Assembly (NCBI RefSeq): GCF_001612845.1
Contig: NZ_BDBF01000027.1
Coordinates: 1 to 64,000, forward strand
DNA length: 64,000 nucleotides
DNA from: Nocardia elegans NBRC 108235
GTDB lineage: Bacteria; Actinomycetota; Actinomycetes; Mycobacteriales; Mycobacteriaceae
Direction of reading: 5' to 3'
Below are positions 45,169 through 53,396 of this stretch, piece by piece; the first letter of the stretch is position 1; every line of letters begins with the position of its first letter. Both the position numbers and the translations under genes were made by a program. The notes below the pieces were generated by a model, which worked only from the letters and a program-made list of their open reading frames with translations, searched no databases and was not told the DNA's origin.

Positions 45169-46167
45169 ATGACCGACGACACGCTCACCGCGGATTGCTT
45201 CCGCTACGACACCACGCGCGCACTGTTCGACGAGGCCACCACCGTCGACGGCAGCGCACTCACCATGCACACCGCGGCCACCCTGCCGGAGATCTTCGAA
45301 CGGACGATCCGCGACCGGGGATACGACATCGCGGAGCTGGGACTCACCTTCTACCTGCGCCTGCTCGACGCGGGCCTACCGTACGTGGCGCTGCCGATCT
45401 TCCCGAACCGGGTGTTCCGTCATTCCTGCGTCTTCGTCAACGTCCACGCCGGTATCGAGCGCCCCGCACAGCTCGCCGGGCGCACCATCGGGGAGTTCGG
45501 CACCTACGGTCAGGACTCCGGCGTGTGGGCCAAAGGCATCCTCGCCGACGAATACGACTTCCACCCGGAACGCAGCCGCTGGGTGATCGGCGGACTGGAC
45601 AAACCCATGGCACCGTTCGATTTCATACCGCACCCGCATCCCGCCGGCGTCGACGTGACCGCCGCACCCGAGGGCGCCTGCCTGAGCGCGATGCTGGACG
45701 CGGGCGAGATCGACGCCCTGTTCTCTGCGAACGTCCCCCAGTGCGTACTCGACGGATCGCCGAACGTCGCCCGCCTGTTTCCCGACGCCGAACTCCTGGA
45801 GCGCGACTATCACCGACGCACCGAGATCTTCCCGATCATGCACGTCATCGTCGTGCGCCGCGACCGGCTGCGCGAACGCCCCGGCCTCGCGCGCGAAATC
45901 TTCCGGGTCTTCAACGAGGCGAAAGACACTGCGGCGGAATACTATCGCCGCAATCGCCGCCTGTACGAAGTGCAGACCATGGTGCCGTGGTTCAACGCAC
46001 TGGTCGAGCGCAACGCCGAGCAGTTCGGCGACGACTGGTGGCCCTACGGCATCGCGGCCAACCGCCCCACCCTCGACACCTATCTGCGCTACCACGCCGA
46101 ACAGGGACTGTCCTCGCGACAGTGGGCGATCGAGGACCTCTTCGCCCGAGAACTGCTCGGCACCTGA
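45169..46167 (+). CDS. 4,5-dihydroxyphthalate decarboxylase-like protein
   Basis: 332 aa from the ATG at 45169, with AAAGGAG upstream. It resembles the ligand-binding-fold decarboxylases: IAELGLTFYLRLLDAGLPYVALPIFPNRVFRHS, RTIGEFGTYGQDSGVWAKGIL, LDAGEIDALFSANVPQC and FPIMHVIVVRRD. The fold is that of solute-binding proteins, so a binding role is an alternative. There is no signal peptide. It is divergent from a LysR gene and probably acts on an aromatic acid. Confidence 0.85.
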   Translation: MTDDTLTADCFRYDTTRALFDEATTVDGSALTMHTAATLPEIFERTIRDRGYDIAELGLTFYLRLLDAGLPYVALPIFPNRVFRHSCVFVNVHAGIERPAQLAGRTIGEFGTYGQDSGVWAKGILADEYDFHPERSRWVIGGLDKPMAPFDFIPHPHPAGVDVTAAPEGACLSAMLDAGEIDALFSANVPQCVLDGSPNVARLFPDAELLERDYHRRTEIFPIMHVIVVRRDRLRERPGLAREIFRVFNEAKDTAAEYYRRNRRLYEVQTMVPWFNALVERNAEQFGDDWWPYGIAANRPTLDTYLRYHAEQGLSSRQWAIEDLFARELLGT

Positions 46168-46214
46168 CCGTCGAACTTCCGCGGTCCAGCATCAGGGGCG
46201 CCTCCTGGTAGTGA

Positions 46215-46967
46215 TCAACTCCCCGCGCGGCTGTCGGCCTCACTCCCCTGGTTGCAGGTCCGCTCCGCCAGAGAGCCGACACACAGGTCACGCTCGGCAC
46301 ACTCGGTCAAAATTCGCGGCAGCGCCTCCAGGGTGGTGCGCCACGAGCCGGGTGCCGATGTGCAGTCGGAGTCGTGCAGCAGGATGGTGCCCCCAGGGCG
46401 GAGTTCGCGGATCACTCGGCGTGCCACCGTGTCCGGTGTTGCGGTCCGCGTCCAGTCCTTCCCGCACGCGGTCCACAGCACGGGCGTCATCTCCAGCCGC
46501 CGGGCCGTGGTCAGCGCCGCGGCCGAGAGTATCCCGTAGGGCGGTCGGTAGTGCAGCGGTCTGCTCCGAGTCGTCTCCGCGATCAGGCCGTACGCGCGCG
46601 CGATGTCGCGGTGCGTCGATACCGGCCCGCGCGCCAGCAGGCAGCGGTGGCTCCAGCCGTGCAGCGCTACCTCGTGACCTTCCTCGACGATCCGAGCGCC
46701 GAGCGCCGGTGCCCGCTCGAGCATCGATCCGAGGAGGAAGAACGTCGCGTGCACGCCAGCAGTGGCCAGTGCGTCCAGGACGGCAGGTGTCGACGCCGGA
46801 TCCGGACCGTCGTCGAAGGTCAATGCGACCGTGCCGGTATCCGCGTATCCCGACAGGCGAGGGGTCAGGTGCGCGCGAACCGTGGAGATCGCCGTGACCG
46901 ATGGGAGCGCATTGAGCATCACGGCACCGGCACCAGCGCTCATCGCCTGCGCGACAGCGGATTTCAT
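46215..46967 (-). CDS. Polysaccharide deacetylase (NodB domain), last gene of the sugar operon
   Basis: 250 aa from the ATG at 46967, which overlaps the galE stop by 4 nt (ATGA). NodB motifs: ALTFDDGPDPAST (Asp pair), HEVALHGWSHRC (H-x3-H), YRPPYGIL and GGTILLHDSD. The N-terminus (AVAQAMSAGAGAVMLNALPSVTA) is only weakly hydrophobic, so localisation is uncertain. In this context it may remove an N-acetyl group from the sugar assembled by the upstream genes. Confidence 0.9.
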   Translation of the reverse strand: MKSAVAQAMSAGAGAVMLNALPSVTAISTVRAHLTPRLSGYADTGTVALTFDDGPDPASTPAVLDALATAGVHATFFLLGSMLERAPALGARIVEEGHEVALHGWSHRCLLARGPVSTHRDIARAYGLIAETTRSRPLHYRPPYGILSAAALTTARRLEMTPVLWTACGKDWTRTATPDTVARRVIRELRPGGTILLHDSDCTSAPGSWRTTLEALPRILTECAERDLCVGSLAERTCNQGSEADSRAGS

Positions 46968-47947
46968 GCGCTCGTTCGCCCACGCACGGCTTTTCGCGCT
47001 TCCCACTCGCTGCACAGCATGTCAGCCAGTCCCAGCCGCGCGTGCCACCCCAGTTCCCGGCCGATTCTGGCGATATCGGCGATCACGCGGGGCGGGTCGC
47101 CCGGCCGTCGGTCGCCGACCTCGTACCGGAACCGCTCGCCGGTCACCGCGTGGGCGGCATCGAGAATTTCGAATACCGAATACCCGCGCCCGGTGCCGAC
47201 GTTGTACACCGAATTCCCCGTCCGGCCGCACTCGAGCCGTTCGACAGCGCTGACGTGTGCGTTCGCGACATCGAGCACGTGTACGAAGTCGCGGACGCAG
47301 GATCCGTCCGGCGTCGGGTAGTCCACACCGAAGACGACCGGCGGCCGGCCGGTCGAAATCGCTTGCAGCACATTGGGAATCAAGCCGGTCGCGTTTCGAT
47401 CCCCGAGCCCCGGGCCGCCCGCCCCCGCGACGTTGAAATAGCGCAGTACGGTCGAGCTCAGCGCGTCGAACGCCGCGGCGGCGTCGGCGACGATCCACTC
47501 GCATGCGAGCTTGCTGCGCCCGTACGGGTTTATCGGGCACGGCGGTGTCTGTTCGCGTACCGACCCGTTTCCGACCTGCGAGCCGTATATCGCTGCGCTG
47601 GAAGAGAATACGAGATGTTCGACGCCGGTAGCATGCATCGCGGCGAGCAAGGTGCGGGTTCCGCCGGTGTTCTGCTCGTAGTACTCGAGCGGGTGGGACA
47701 TCGAATCCACTGCCGATTTCCGGCCGGCGAGGTGGGCGACTCCGGTGATTTCGTGTTCGCGCAGCGCGGTGGTCATGGCCGCGAAGTCGGTGACCGACGC
47801 CGCGACCGTAGCGACATCATCGGGTATCGCGGCGCGGCGACCGGTGGAGAAATCGTCGAGGACGACCACGGACCGGCCGGTCGCGCGGAGCGCGCGCACC
47901 ACGTGCGATCCGATATAACCGCCACCACCGGTAACCAGCCAGCTCAC
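46964..47947 (-). CDS. galE: UDP-glucose 4-epimerase (GalE-type)
   Basis: 327 aa from the GTG at 47947, which overlaps the upstream stop by 4 nt. The Rossmann motif is VTGGGGYIGSHVV, the catalytic pair is Tyr142-x3-Lys146 (NPYGRSK) with SSSAAIYG before it, and LRYFNVAGAGG follows. It interconverts UDP-Glc/Gal or the N-acetyl forms. Its place in the operon suggests it supplies the sugar nucleotide used by the glycosyltransferase. Confidence 0.92.
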   Translation of the reverse strand: MSWLVTGGGGYIGSHVVRALRATGRSVVVLDDFSTGRRAAIPDDVATVAASVTDFAAMTTALREHEITGVAHLAGRKSAVDSMSHPLEYYEQNTGGTRTLLAAMHATGVEHLVFSSSAAIYGSQVGNGSVREQTPPCPINPYGRSKLACEWIVADAAAAFDALSSTVLRYFNVAGAGGPGLGDRNATGLIPNVLQAISTGRPPVVFGVDYPTPDGSCVRDFVHVLDVANAHVSAVERLECGRTGNSVYNVGTGRGYSVFEILDAAHAVTGERFRYEVGDRRPGDPPRVIADIARIGRELGWHARLGLADMLCSEWEARKAVRGRTSA

Positions 47948-48861
47948 CCTACCCTCCTCGGGGTCGGGTCGGTCTCCGCCTCGAGCCTGCGCGCGGCCGA
48001 CGCGCGATCGCGGCCGAGACATGTCACACCGACAGATACCGCCAGCAACGCGAGGACGAAGGCGGCGCCCGCGCCGCCTCCGGGGATCTCGTCACCGAGC
48101 ACGGTGACACCGAGTACGACGGGAACGAACGAGGAAAGAAAGCTGGTGACCGGAAACGTGAGGACCGCGGCGCCCGCCTGCAGACCGCGCTGCAGCAGGC
48201 TGATCCCGAGCACCGAACATACCGCGAGGACATACGGTGTCGGCGTGGCGAGCATCGTCCAGGGACGGTGTAGCTCGAAAGTGAGTCCGACCTGGCGTGT
48301 CGCGACCGTTGCGATGCCGTAGGCGATTCCCGCCGCGGTGCCGAACCCGAGCGCCGCGACCCGTGGTCGTGGGGTCCTGGCACCGAGGTCCCCCACGACC
48401 GCCCCGGCCGCGGCGGCCGCTACGCCGCCAACGACGAACAGGAGCATCTGTACGTTCGACGCGGGCGAACCGAGTGCCGATTCGTCGTTGAACGCGTACG
48501 CCATCAGGCCGGTGCCGAGCATCATCGCGACGATCCCGTAGCGCCCGACCGCCGCCAGCCGTTCATCGAGACCGCGGCGGGCAATCACAACGAGAAACAC
48601 CATGTCAAGGGTCAGCAAGGGCGCGACCAGAGTCGCCGGCGCCACCGAGAACGCGTATGCCTCGGCCGCGAAACCGCCGATCTCACAAGCCAATCCGAAC
48701 AGCCACAGCGGCCGCACGGCGAGCCGCGCCAGCAACAGCAGTCCCAGGCCGCCGCCGTGCGCGGTCCGCCGCGCCGCCGTGGCCTGGATTGCCGGGGCGC
48801 ACCCGTACAACGCCGCGGCTACGATCACCGCCGGCAACCCGTACGTCAGCGACTGATTCAC
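47944..48861 (-). CDS. DMT-type multi-pass membrane protein
   Basis: 305 aa from the GTG at 48861, which overlaps the glycosyltransferase stop by 4 nt. About nine or ten hydrophobic helices with DMT/EamA-like internal symmetry (LPAVIVAAALYGCAPAIQA, LLTLDMVFLVVIARRGLDERL, FLSSFVPVVLGVTVLGDEIPGG). Members export metabolites, and some flip lipid-linked sugars. Co-translation with a glycosyltransferase and galE suggests a transport or flipping step. Confidence 0.82.
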   Translation of the reverse strand: MNQSLTYGLPAVIVAAALYGCAPAIQATAARRTAHGGGLGLLLLARLAVRPLWLFGLACEIGGFAAEAYAFSVAPATLVAPLLTLDMVFLVVIARRGLDERLAAVGRYGIVAMMLGTGLMAYAFNDESALGSPASNVQMLLFVVGGVAAAAAGAVVGDLGARTPRPRVAALGFGTAAGIAYGIATVATRQVGLTFELHRPWTMLATPTPYVLAVCSVLGISLLQRGLQAGAAVLTFPVTSFLSSFVPVVLGVTVLGDEIPGGGAGAAFVLALLAVSVGVTCLGRDRASAARRLEAETDPTPRRVG

Positions 48862-49970
48862 GGCGCCGACGCCCGGCCGCCCAGCCCGACCCGATCCAGC
48901 GTGGCGCCGAACGCCTCTTCCCACGCCTCGGGTTCGACGGCAATTCGAGTCGGCGGTGGTTCGATTCGCTCCAGACAAGCCAGAACGCAACGCCGGATCG
49001 CCTCCGGTTGCGCGGACGTCACCGCGGCAGCGCCACGCACGAGCTCCTGATGGAGGTTGTCTCGACCGTGTCCGGGCACGACGTCGAGCAGGAGCAAGTC
49101 GCGGCCGATTACTCTCGCCTCGGCGCAGGTATCCCCCGACGAGGTGATGACGAGGTCGGCGGCGGACATCAGCACGGGAATCTCGTCGGTGAAACCGAAG
49201 GGGACGATCAGCTCCGCTCCAGCGGCCATCGACCGCAGCCGGGCTTCCAGTCCGGCATTGCGGCCCGCGACCACCAGCACGTGAACGCCTGCGCGCGCGA
49301 TCAGGTCGGCCGCCTCGGCCAGCGGACCGACACCCCACGCCCCCGATATGAGCAGCACGCATTTCGCGTTCCGGGGCACGCCCAGCGCGTCCCGCGCCTC
49401 GTCTTGCGGCGGCGCCCGGTAGAACTGCGGGCGTACCGGCGCCGGTACCACCGCGATTTCCGCGTCGGGTTCGAAGCGTCGGATGTAGCGGGCCGCCGGG
49501 TCCGAGGTCACCAGGTAGAGATCGGTGTTGGGATGCACCCACAACCGATGCGGGCAGGTGTCGGTGCAGAACACCGCATTCACCACATCGGGATGACGAT
49601 CCTTGATCCGACTGGCCGCGGCGGCGCCGGTGGCGAACACCGACACCAGCAACTGCACCGGCCGGTCGCGCAGCCGCGCGTCCAGGGCGGGAACCAGGTA
49701 GCGGCAGGATGCCGCGTCGATGAACCGGGCCAGCCGGCCTCCGGAGCGCAGTTGCCCGAAGTGGAAGGCGTCGTACAGGCCGGGCACGGCGAGCATGCCG
49801 CGAAACACCTTTTCGCCGAGCCCACCTCGACGGTTTCCCATCATGCGCATGCTGTCGACGGTGTCGGTCGCCCATCCGCGCCGGCGCAGCGACACCGCGC
49901 ATGCGTCGGCCATCACATCGTGTCCCATACCGAGCGAGCCGGACAGCAGCAGCGCGGAGGGAGTCGACAT
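48858..49970 (-). CDS. Glycosyltransferase, MGDG-synthase/MurG-like (GT-B)
   Basis: 370 aa from the ATG at 49970, 2 nt after the upstream stop. The N-terminal GT-B domain begins ALLLSGSLGMGHDVMADACAV, the glycine-rich His loop of diacylglycerol glucosyl/galactosyltransferases. The C-terminal domain has VLLISGAWGVGPL and ADLVITSSGDTCAEARVIGRDLLLLDVVPGHGRDN, the nucleotide-sugar site. It should transfer a sugar to a lipid acceptor at the inner membrane face. The sugar is not known. Confidence 0.87.
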   Translation of the reverse strand: MSTPSALLLSGSLGMGHDVMADACAVSLRRRGWATDTVDSMRMMGNRRGGLGEKVFRGMLAVPGLYDAFHFGQLRSGGRLARFIDAASCRYLVPALDARLRDRPVQLLVSVFATGAAAASRIKDRHPDVVNAVFCTDTCPHRLWVHPNTDLYLVTSDPAARYIRRFEPDAEIAVVPAPVRPQFYRAPPQDEARDALGVPRNAKCVLLISGAWGVGPLAEAADLIARAGVHVLVVAGRNAGLEARLRSMAAGAELIVPFGFTDEIPVLMSAADLVITSSGDTCAEARVIGRDLLLLDVVPGHGRDNLHQELVRGAAAVTSAQPEAIRRCVLACLERIEPPPTRIAVEPEAWEEAFGATLDRVGLGGRASAP

Positions 49971-49972
49971 AG

Positions 49973-50923
49973 CTACCCGTTTCCGCGGGCCGCGGCCGTG
50001 TCCGGATGCTCCGCCAGATACCACTCGACGTATCGCCGGACGCCGTCCTGGAAAGAGGTCGTGGGTCGCCACCCGATCAGCTTCTCGGCCAGGGCGTTCG
50101 ATACGTCGATGCCCCGGAAATCACCTGGCCTCGCCGGCACATGCTCGATGGGGGTACCGGGAAACCGCGCCTGTACCGTCTCCGCCATATCGAGCACACT
50201 CACCCGCTCGCTGCCTTCGAGCGCGATCACCTGGTTCTCGGCAGCGTCGTCGAGCACGCGGGCATGCGCGTCGGCGAGGTCCTCGACGAAAACGTAGTTG
50301 CGGAACTGTTTGCCATCTCCGGCGACAGTCAGCGGCTCACCCGCGATGGCTTTGCGAACGAATCGGGCCAAGACGAGTTCGTCTCTCATGCCGGGCCCAT
50401 ACGGCACGCCGTAGCGCAAAATCGTGAACGGCACGTCGTAGGTCTCGGCGTAGCTGTGGATCAGCATCTCCGCGGCGATCTTCGTCGAGGTGTAGATGTG
50501 GCCGGCCTTGGCCAACGCCATCGGCGCCGCCTCCGTCAGCGGCCGCGTCCCGTCCGAGACGTCGAAGGCGGCCCCGTACACCCACACGGTGCTGGCGAAG
50601 ACGACTCGGCGCAGGCCGTGGACACGGGCCGCGTCCAGAATGTTGGCGGTGCCGTCCACGTTCAATCGCACCGTCCGCAGCGGATCGCGATGCGCCACAT
50701 CGACATTCGACATGCCGGCCAAATGGAAGATCACCTCGAGATCCGCCGAAGCGCCGACGACGGCGGACGAGTCGAGCACGTCCAGCCGGCGGAATCGCGC
50801 CCGGGGGTCCGGACTCGACGGGGCGACCGTATCCAGGGCGTAGACGGTGTGTCCGGATTCGGCGAGCCGATGAATCACGTGGGCTCCGATGAAGCCGGAG
50901 CCGCCTGTCACTCCGATCCGCAT
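49973..50923 (-). CDS. NAD-dependent sugar epimerase/dehydratase (extended SDR)
   Basis: 316 aa. The nucleotide motif is VTGGSGFIGAHVIHRL, then HLAGMSNVDVAHRDP. The catalytic pair is Tyr144-x3-Lys148 (IYTSTK), with ASTVWVYGAAF before it. LRYGVPYGPGMRDELV and FVRKAIAGEPLTVAGDGKQFRNYV are typical of nucleotide-sugar enzymes. It lies 7 nt after the aminotransferase gene. Whether it is an epimerase, dehydratase or reductase is not decided by sequence alone. Confidence 0.88.
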   Translation of the reverse strand: MRIGVTGGSGFIGAHVIHRLAESGHTVYALDTVAPSSPDPRARFRRLDVLDSSAVVGASADLEVIFHLAGMSNVDVAHRDPLRTVRLNVDGTANILDAARVHGLRRVVFASTVWVYGAAFDVSDGTRPLTEAAPMALAKAGHIYTSTKIAAEMLIHSYAETYDVPFTILRYGVPYGPGMRDELVLARFVRKAIAGEPLTVAGDGKQFRNYVFVEDLADAHARVLDDAAENQVIALEGSERVSVLDMAETVQARFPGTPIEHVPARPGDFRGIDVSNALAEKLIGWRPTTSFQDGVRRYVEWYLAEHPDTAAARGNG

Positions 50924-50930
50924 GTCTTGT

Positions 50931-52058
50931 TCAGCCTCCCATCAGTGTGTCTCGGACCTCGCCCAGCGCAGCCAGCACATGATCGACCTCGGCATCGGTC
51001 ATGTCCGAATGCAACGGCAGGCAGATGTGCCGGGCACAGATATCGTCGGCAACCTCGAGCCGCCGGCCGCCGAAGCGCTCGAACACCGGTTGCCGATGCA
51101 GCGGCGCCTCGTACACCTCACCGGTCAGCGCAACCTCGAACCGTTCCTTGACCGCCTTCTTGAACTGCGCCCGGTCGATGTCGTCGGTGGGCAACACGAT
51201 GTACTTGTAGTAGTTGCTGCGCCCTTCCGGAGCGATGGCGAGCCGCTCGAATCCGTCCATCGCGTCGATCGCCGCGTCGTAGCGGTGTGCCGCGGCCTGG
51301 CGCACCCGCAGAAATTCGGGAAGGTGACGCAGGTGAACCAGGCCGACCGCGGCGTGCAGTTCACTCATCCGCCAGGCGTACCCCTCGCGGATGTGCACGT
51401 TTCCGAGGAAGCCGGCCTTGCCCTGGTCTCGGTAGATCACGGCTTCGTCGCGGATACGCTCGTCGGCGGTCACGATCATTCCGCCCTCGCCGCTGGTCAG
51501 CACCTTCGTCGGATAGAACGAGAAAGCTCCCGCGACGCCGAAGGAGCCCGCGAACCGCCCGCCGTAGCTACAGCCGTGAGCATGCGCCGCATCCTCGACG
51601 AGCACGATCCCCCGCTCGTCGCACAGCTCCCGCAGCGCCGGCGCGTCGGGCGAGACCAATCCGCCGATATGGACGAGCACGACGGCCGCCGTGTCGGGTC
51701 CGAGCGCGGCCTCCACGGTTGCGGGCGACAGCGCGAAGGTATCGCGATCGACGTCGGCGAAGACCGGGTTGCCGCCCGCGCGCAGCACCGAAAATCCGGT
51801 GGCGGCGAAGGTATTCGCCGGCACGACGACGTCACGTCCGGCAACGCCGACGCTGCGCAGGATGATCTCCAACGCGGCGGTTCCGCTGCTGACCGCGACC
51901 GCATAGGGAGCGCCGTGGGCGGCCGCGAAATCGGATTCGAACTCTCGCGTGTTGGGCCCGAGAGTGAGCGCACCGGTGCTCAGCGCGGTGGTGACACGAC
52001 GGGCGATTTCGTCTCGATCATCGTCGGTGAACAGGATTCGCGCAGCCGGAATCTGCAT
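50931..52058 (-). CDS. DegT/DnrJ/EryC1/StrS-family sugar aminotransferase
   Basis: 375 aa. PLP-binding features: Lys185 in FYPTKVLTSGEGG forms the internal aldimine, Asp156 in VEDAAHAHG contacts the pyridine nitrogen, and SSGTAALE (about 57-64) holds the phosphate. RDQGKAGFLGNVHIREGYAWRMSELHAAVG is the usual later segment. The enzyme adds an amino group to a keto-sugar nucleotide. As first gene of the operon it indicates that the product contains an amino sugar. No 4,6-dehydratase of the RmlB type is present in the cluster. Confidence 0.92.
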   Translation of the reverse strand: MQIPAARILFTDDDRDEIARRVTTALSTGALTLGPNTREFESDFAAAHGAPYAVAVSSGTAALEIILRSVGVAGRDVVVPANTFAATGFSVLRAGGNPVFADVDRDTFALSPATVEAALGPDTAAVVLVHIGGLVSPDAPALRELCDERGIVLVEDAAHAHGCSYGGRFAGSFGVAGAFSFYPTKVLTSGEGGMIVTADERIRDEAVIYRDQGKAGFLGNVHIREGYAWRMSELHAAVGLVHLRHLPEFLRVRQAAAHRYDAAIDAMDGFERLAIAPEGRSNYYKYIVLPTDDIDRAQFKKAVKERFEVALTGEVYEAPLHRQPVFERFGGRRLEVADDICARHICLPLHSDMTDAEVDHVLAALGEVRDTLMGG

Positions 52059-52279
52059 GCGAGCCTTCCCTCGTCAGCGAAGTATCCATTTGTCGGCTAC
52101 CGCGGACGCCATCGGACCAACTCGAAATGCGCCGCCGTACTGCCACTACACAACCGGGCTACGCACGAACACGGAAGGCCGAGTACCCACCGGCTCCAGC
52201 CGCGGCATCATCCATTTCGACCAAGCAGGACGAATCTTACACGGACGAGCACCTCTACCAGCGATTATTCGCTCGACGT

Positions 52280-52900
52280 CGTCGCCCGATCTCACCGTGC
52301 CCTCGAAGTGGTACATCGAATTCGGCACCCCGGTTCCGACCGCGGTGAAAGGGTGCGGACGTTTGGCGAGCAGTGTGTACAGCGCGGGAAGTAGGGCAAC
52401 CCGAGCAGCCGGGCCAGCGGGGTAATGTCGGCGAGCTTGGGGTAGATCTCCTCGGAGCCGACGATCGAGCACGGAACGATCGGCACGCGCGCCTCGACCG
52501 CCGCAGAAGCGAATCCGCCGCGTCCGAACCGCTGCAGCTTGTAGCGCTGACGGTAGGGCTTGCCGACACCCTTGAATCCTTCGGGGAACCACTCCGGCCA
52601 GCTCGCCGGAGCGCAGCAGGCGTTCGGCGTCGGCGGGGCAGGCCAGGGTATGCCCGGCCTTGCGGGCCAACCCGCCCAGGATGGGCAGTTCGAAGACCAG
52701 ATCAGCGGCCGGCAACCGCAGAAGCCGTTGTTTCGGGTGTCGGTCGTGCACGGCCAACTGGAGCATCAGTGCGTCGATGAGGAGTACGCCCGCGTGGTTG
52801 GCCACGATCAGGGCGCCGCCGGTTTCGGGGATGTTGTCGATTGCGGAAACACTGCCGGCCTCTCGGCCGGTTCGAACCCACCGGGGCGGGGATCAACGCG
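52280..52900 (-). pseudogene. PlsC-type lysophospholipid acyltransferase, broken and partly inverted
   Basis: On the minus strand IDNIPETGGALIVANHAG, LPILGGLARKAGHTLACPADAERLL and ELAGVVP read as the acyltransferase core. After an extra C near 52585 the sequence goes on in another frame (KPYRQRYKLQRFGRGG, PIVPCSIVGSEEIYPKL, ARLLGLPYFP, ending at 52385). The expected C-terminal motif PSKWYIEFGTPVPT is instead encoded on the plus strand at 52300-52341. The catalytic HX4D appears as NHAGVLLID with altered spacing. The N-terminus is missing. Confidence 0.75.
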
Positions 52901-52927
52901 GCGTCGCTGTGGACAGTCGCGGAACGG

Positions 52928-53236
52928 TCAGCGGAGAGTGACGGTGATCGCGCTGCCGACCACTGTCGCGGTGACGCCGAGCAGGTGTTCGGTGATCATC
53001 GCGGCGATCGGCTGGATGTGGCGGTCCTTGCGGGCGACGACGGCGAGAGTGCGGGCGTCGATGACGTGAGTGAAGGCGAGATCGCCCACCGTCGTTGCCG
53101 CGAGCATGTCCCGCGGAAGCCTCGGAGCGGGTAACGCACGCACGGCGTCTCGCACCCGGCGGATAACGCCGACCGCGTGCTGCGGGATCTCGAGCGGGTG
53201 GTGGATCGGGGGCGGGGGCAGCATCGCGGTGGTCAT
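52928..53236 (-). CDS. Hypothetical protein downstream of a Cys-rich regulator
   Basis: 102 aa from the ATG at 53236, with GAGGAAA upstream. It opens with a Pro/His-rich segment (AMLPPPPIHHPLEIPQH) and continues RVRDAVRALPAPRLPRDMLAAT, then IDARTLAVVARKDRHIQP. No family recognised. Its promoter region contains an AT-rich palindrome, which suggests control by the upstream regulator. Confidence 0.6.
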   Translation of the reverse strand: MTTAMLPPPPIHHPLEIPQHAVGVIRRVRDAVRALPAPRLPRDMLAATTVGDLAFTHVIDARTLAVVARKDRHIQPIAAMITEHLLGVTATVVGSAITVTLR

Positions 53237-53362
53237 CGCATTTCCTCGAATCTCCGGTATGGGCGGTTGTGTCGAGTCGCCGCCCTGCCGGGCCGGTGGG
53301 TCATGGATGACGCGTGTCATAACCGGGGGGGCTTGGCTGGCGAGCCTCGCACAGATCAGTTT

Positions 53363-53379
53363 ATACAACAGAATATTGT
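53363..53379. promoter_or_regulatory. AT-rich palindrome between regulator and hypothetical gene
   Basis: TACAA (53363-53367) and TTGTA (53375-53379) around 7 bp, within a strikingly AT-rich island (53358-53385) in a GC-rich context. On the minus strand it overlaps a possible promoter core (TTTACA, then TATAAA). Confidence 0.5.
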
Positions 53380-53396
53380 AAAAACTAGGAGGTGGG

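Noticed and set aside
52862..52885. GGTTCGAACCC, like a tRNA T-loop
   Set aside because: The flanking 5-bp arms do not pair and no acceptor or anticodon arm can be drawn on either strand.
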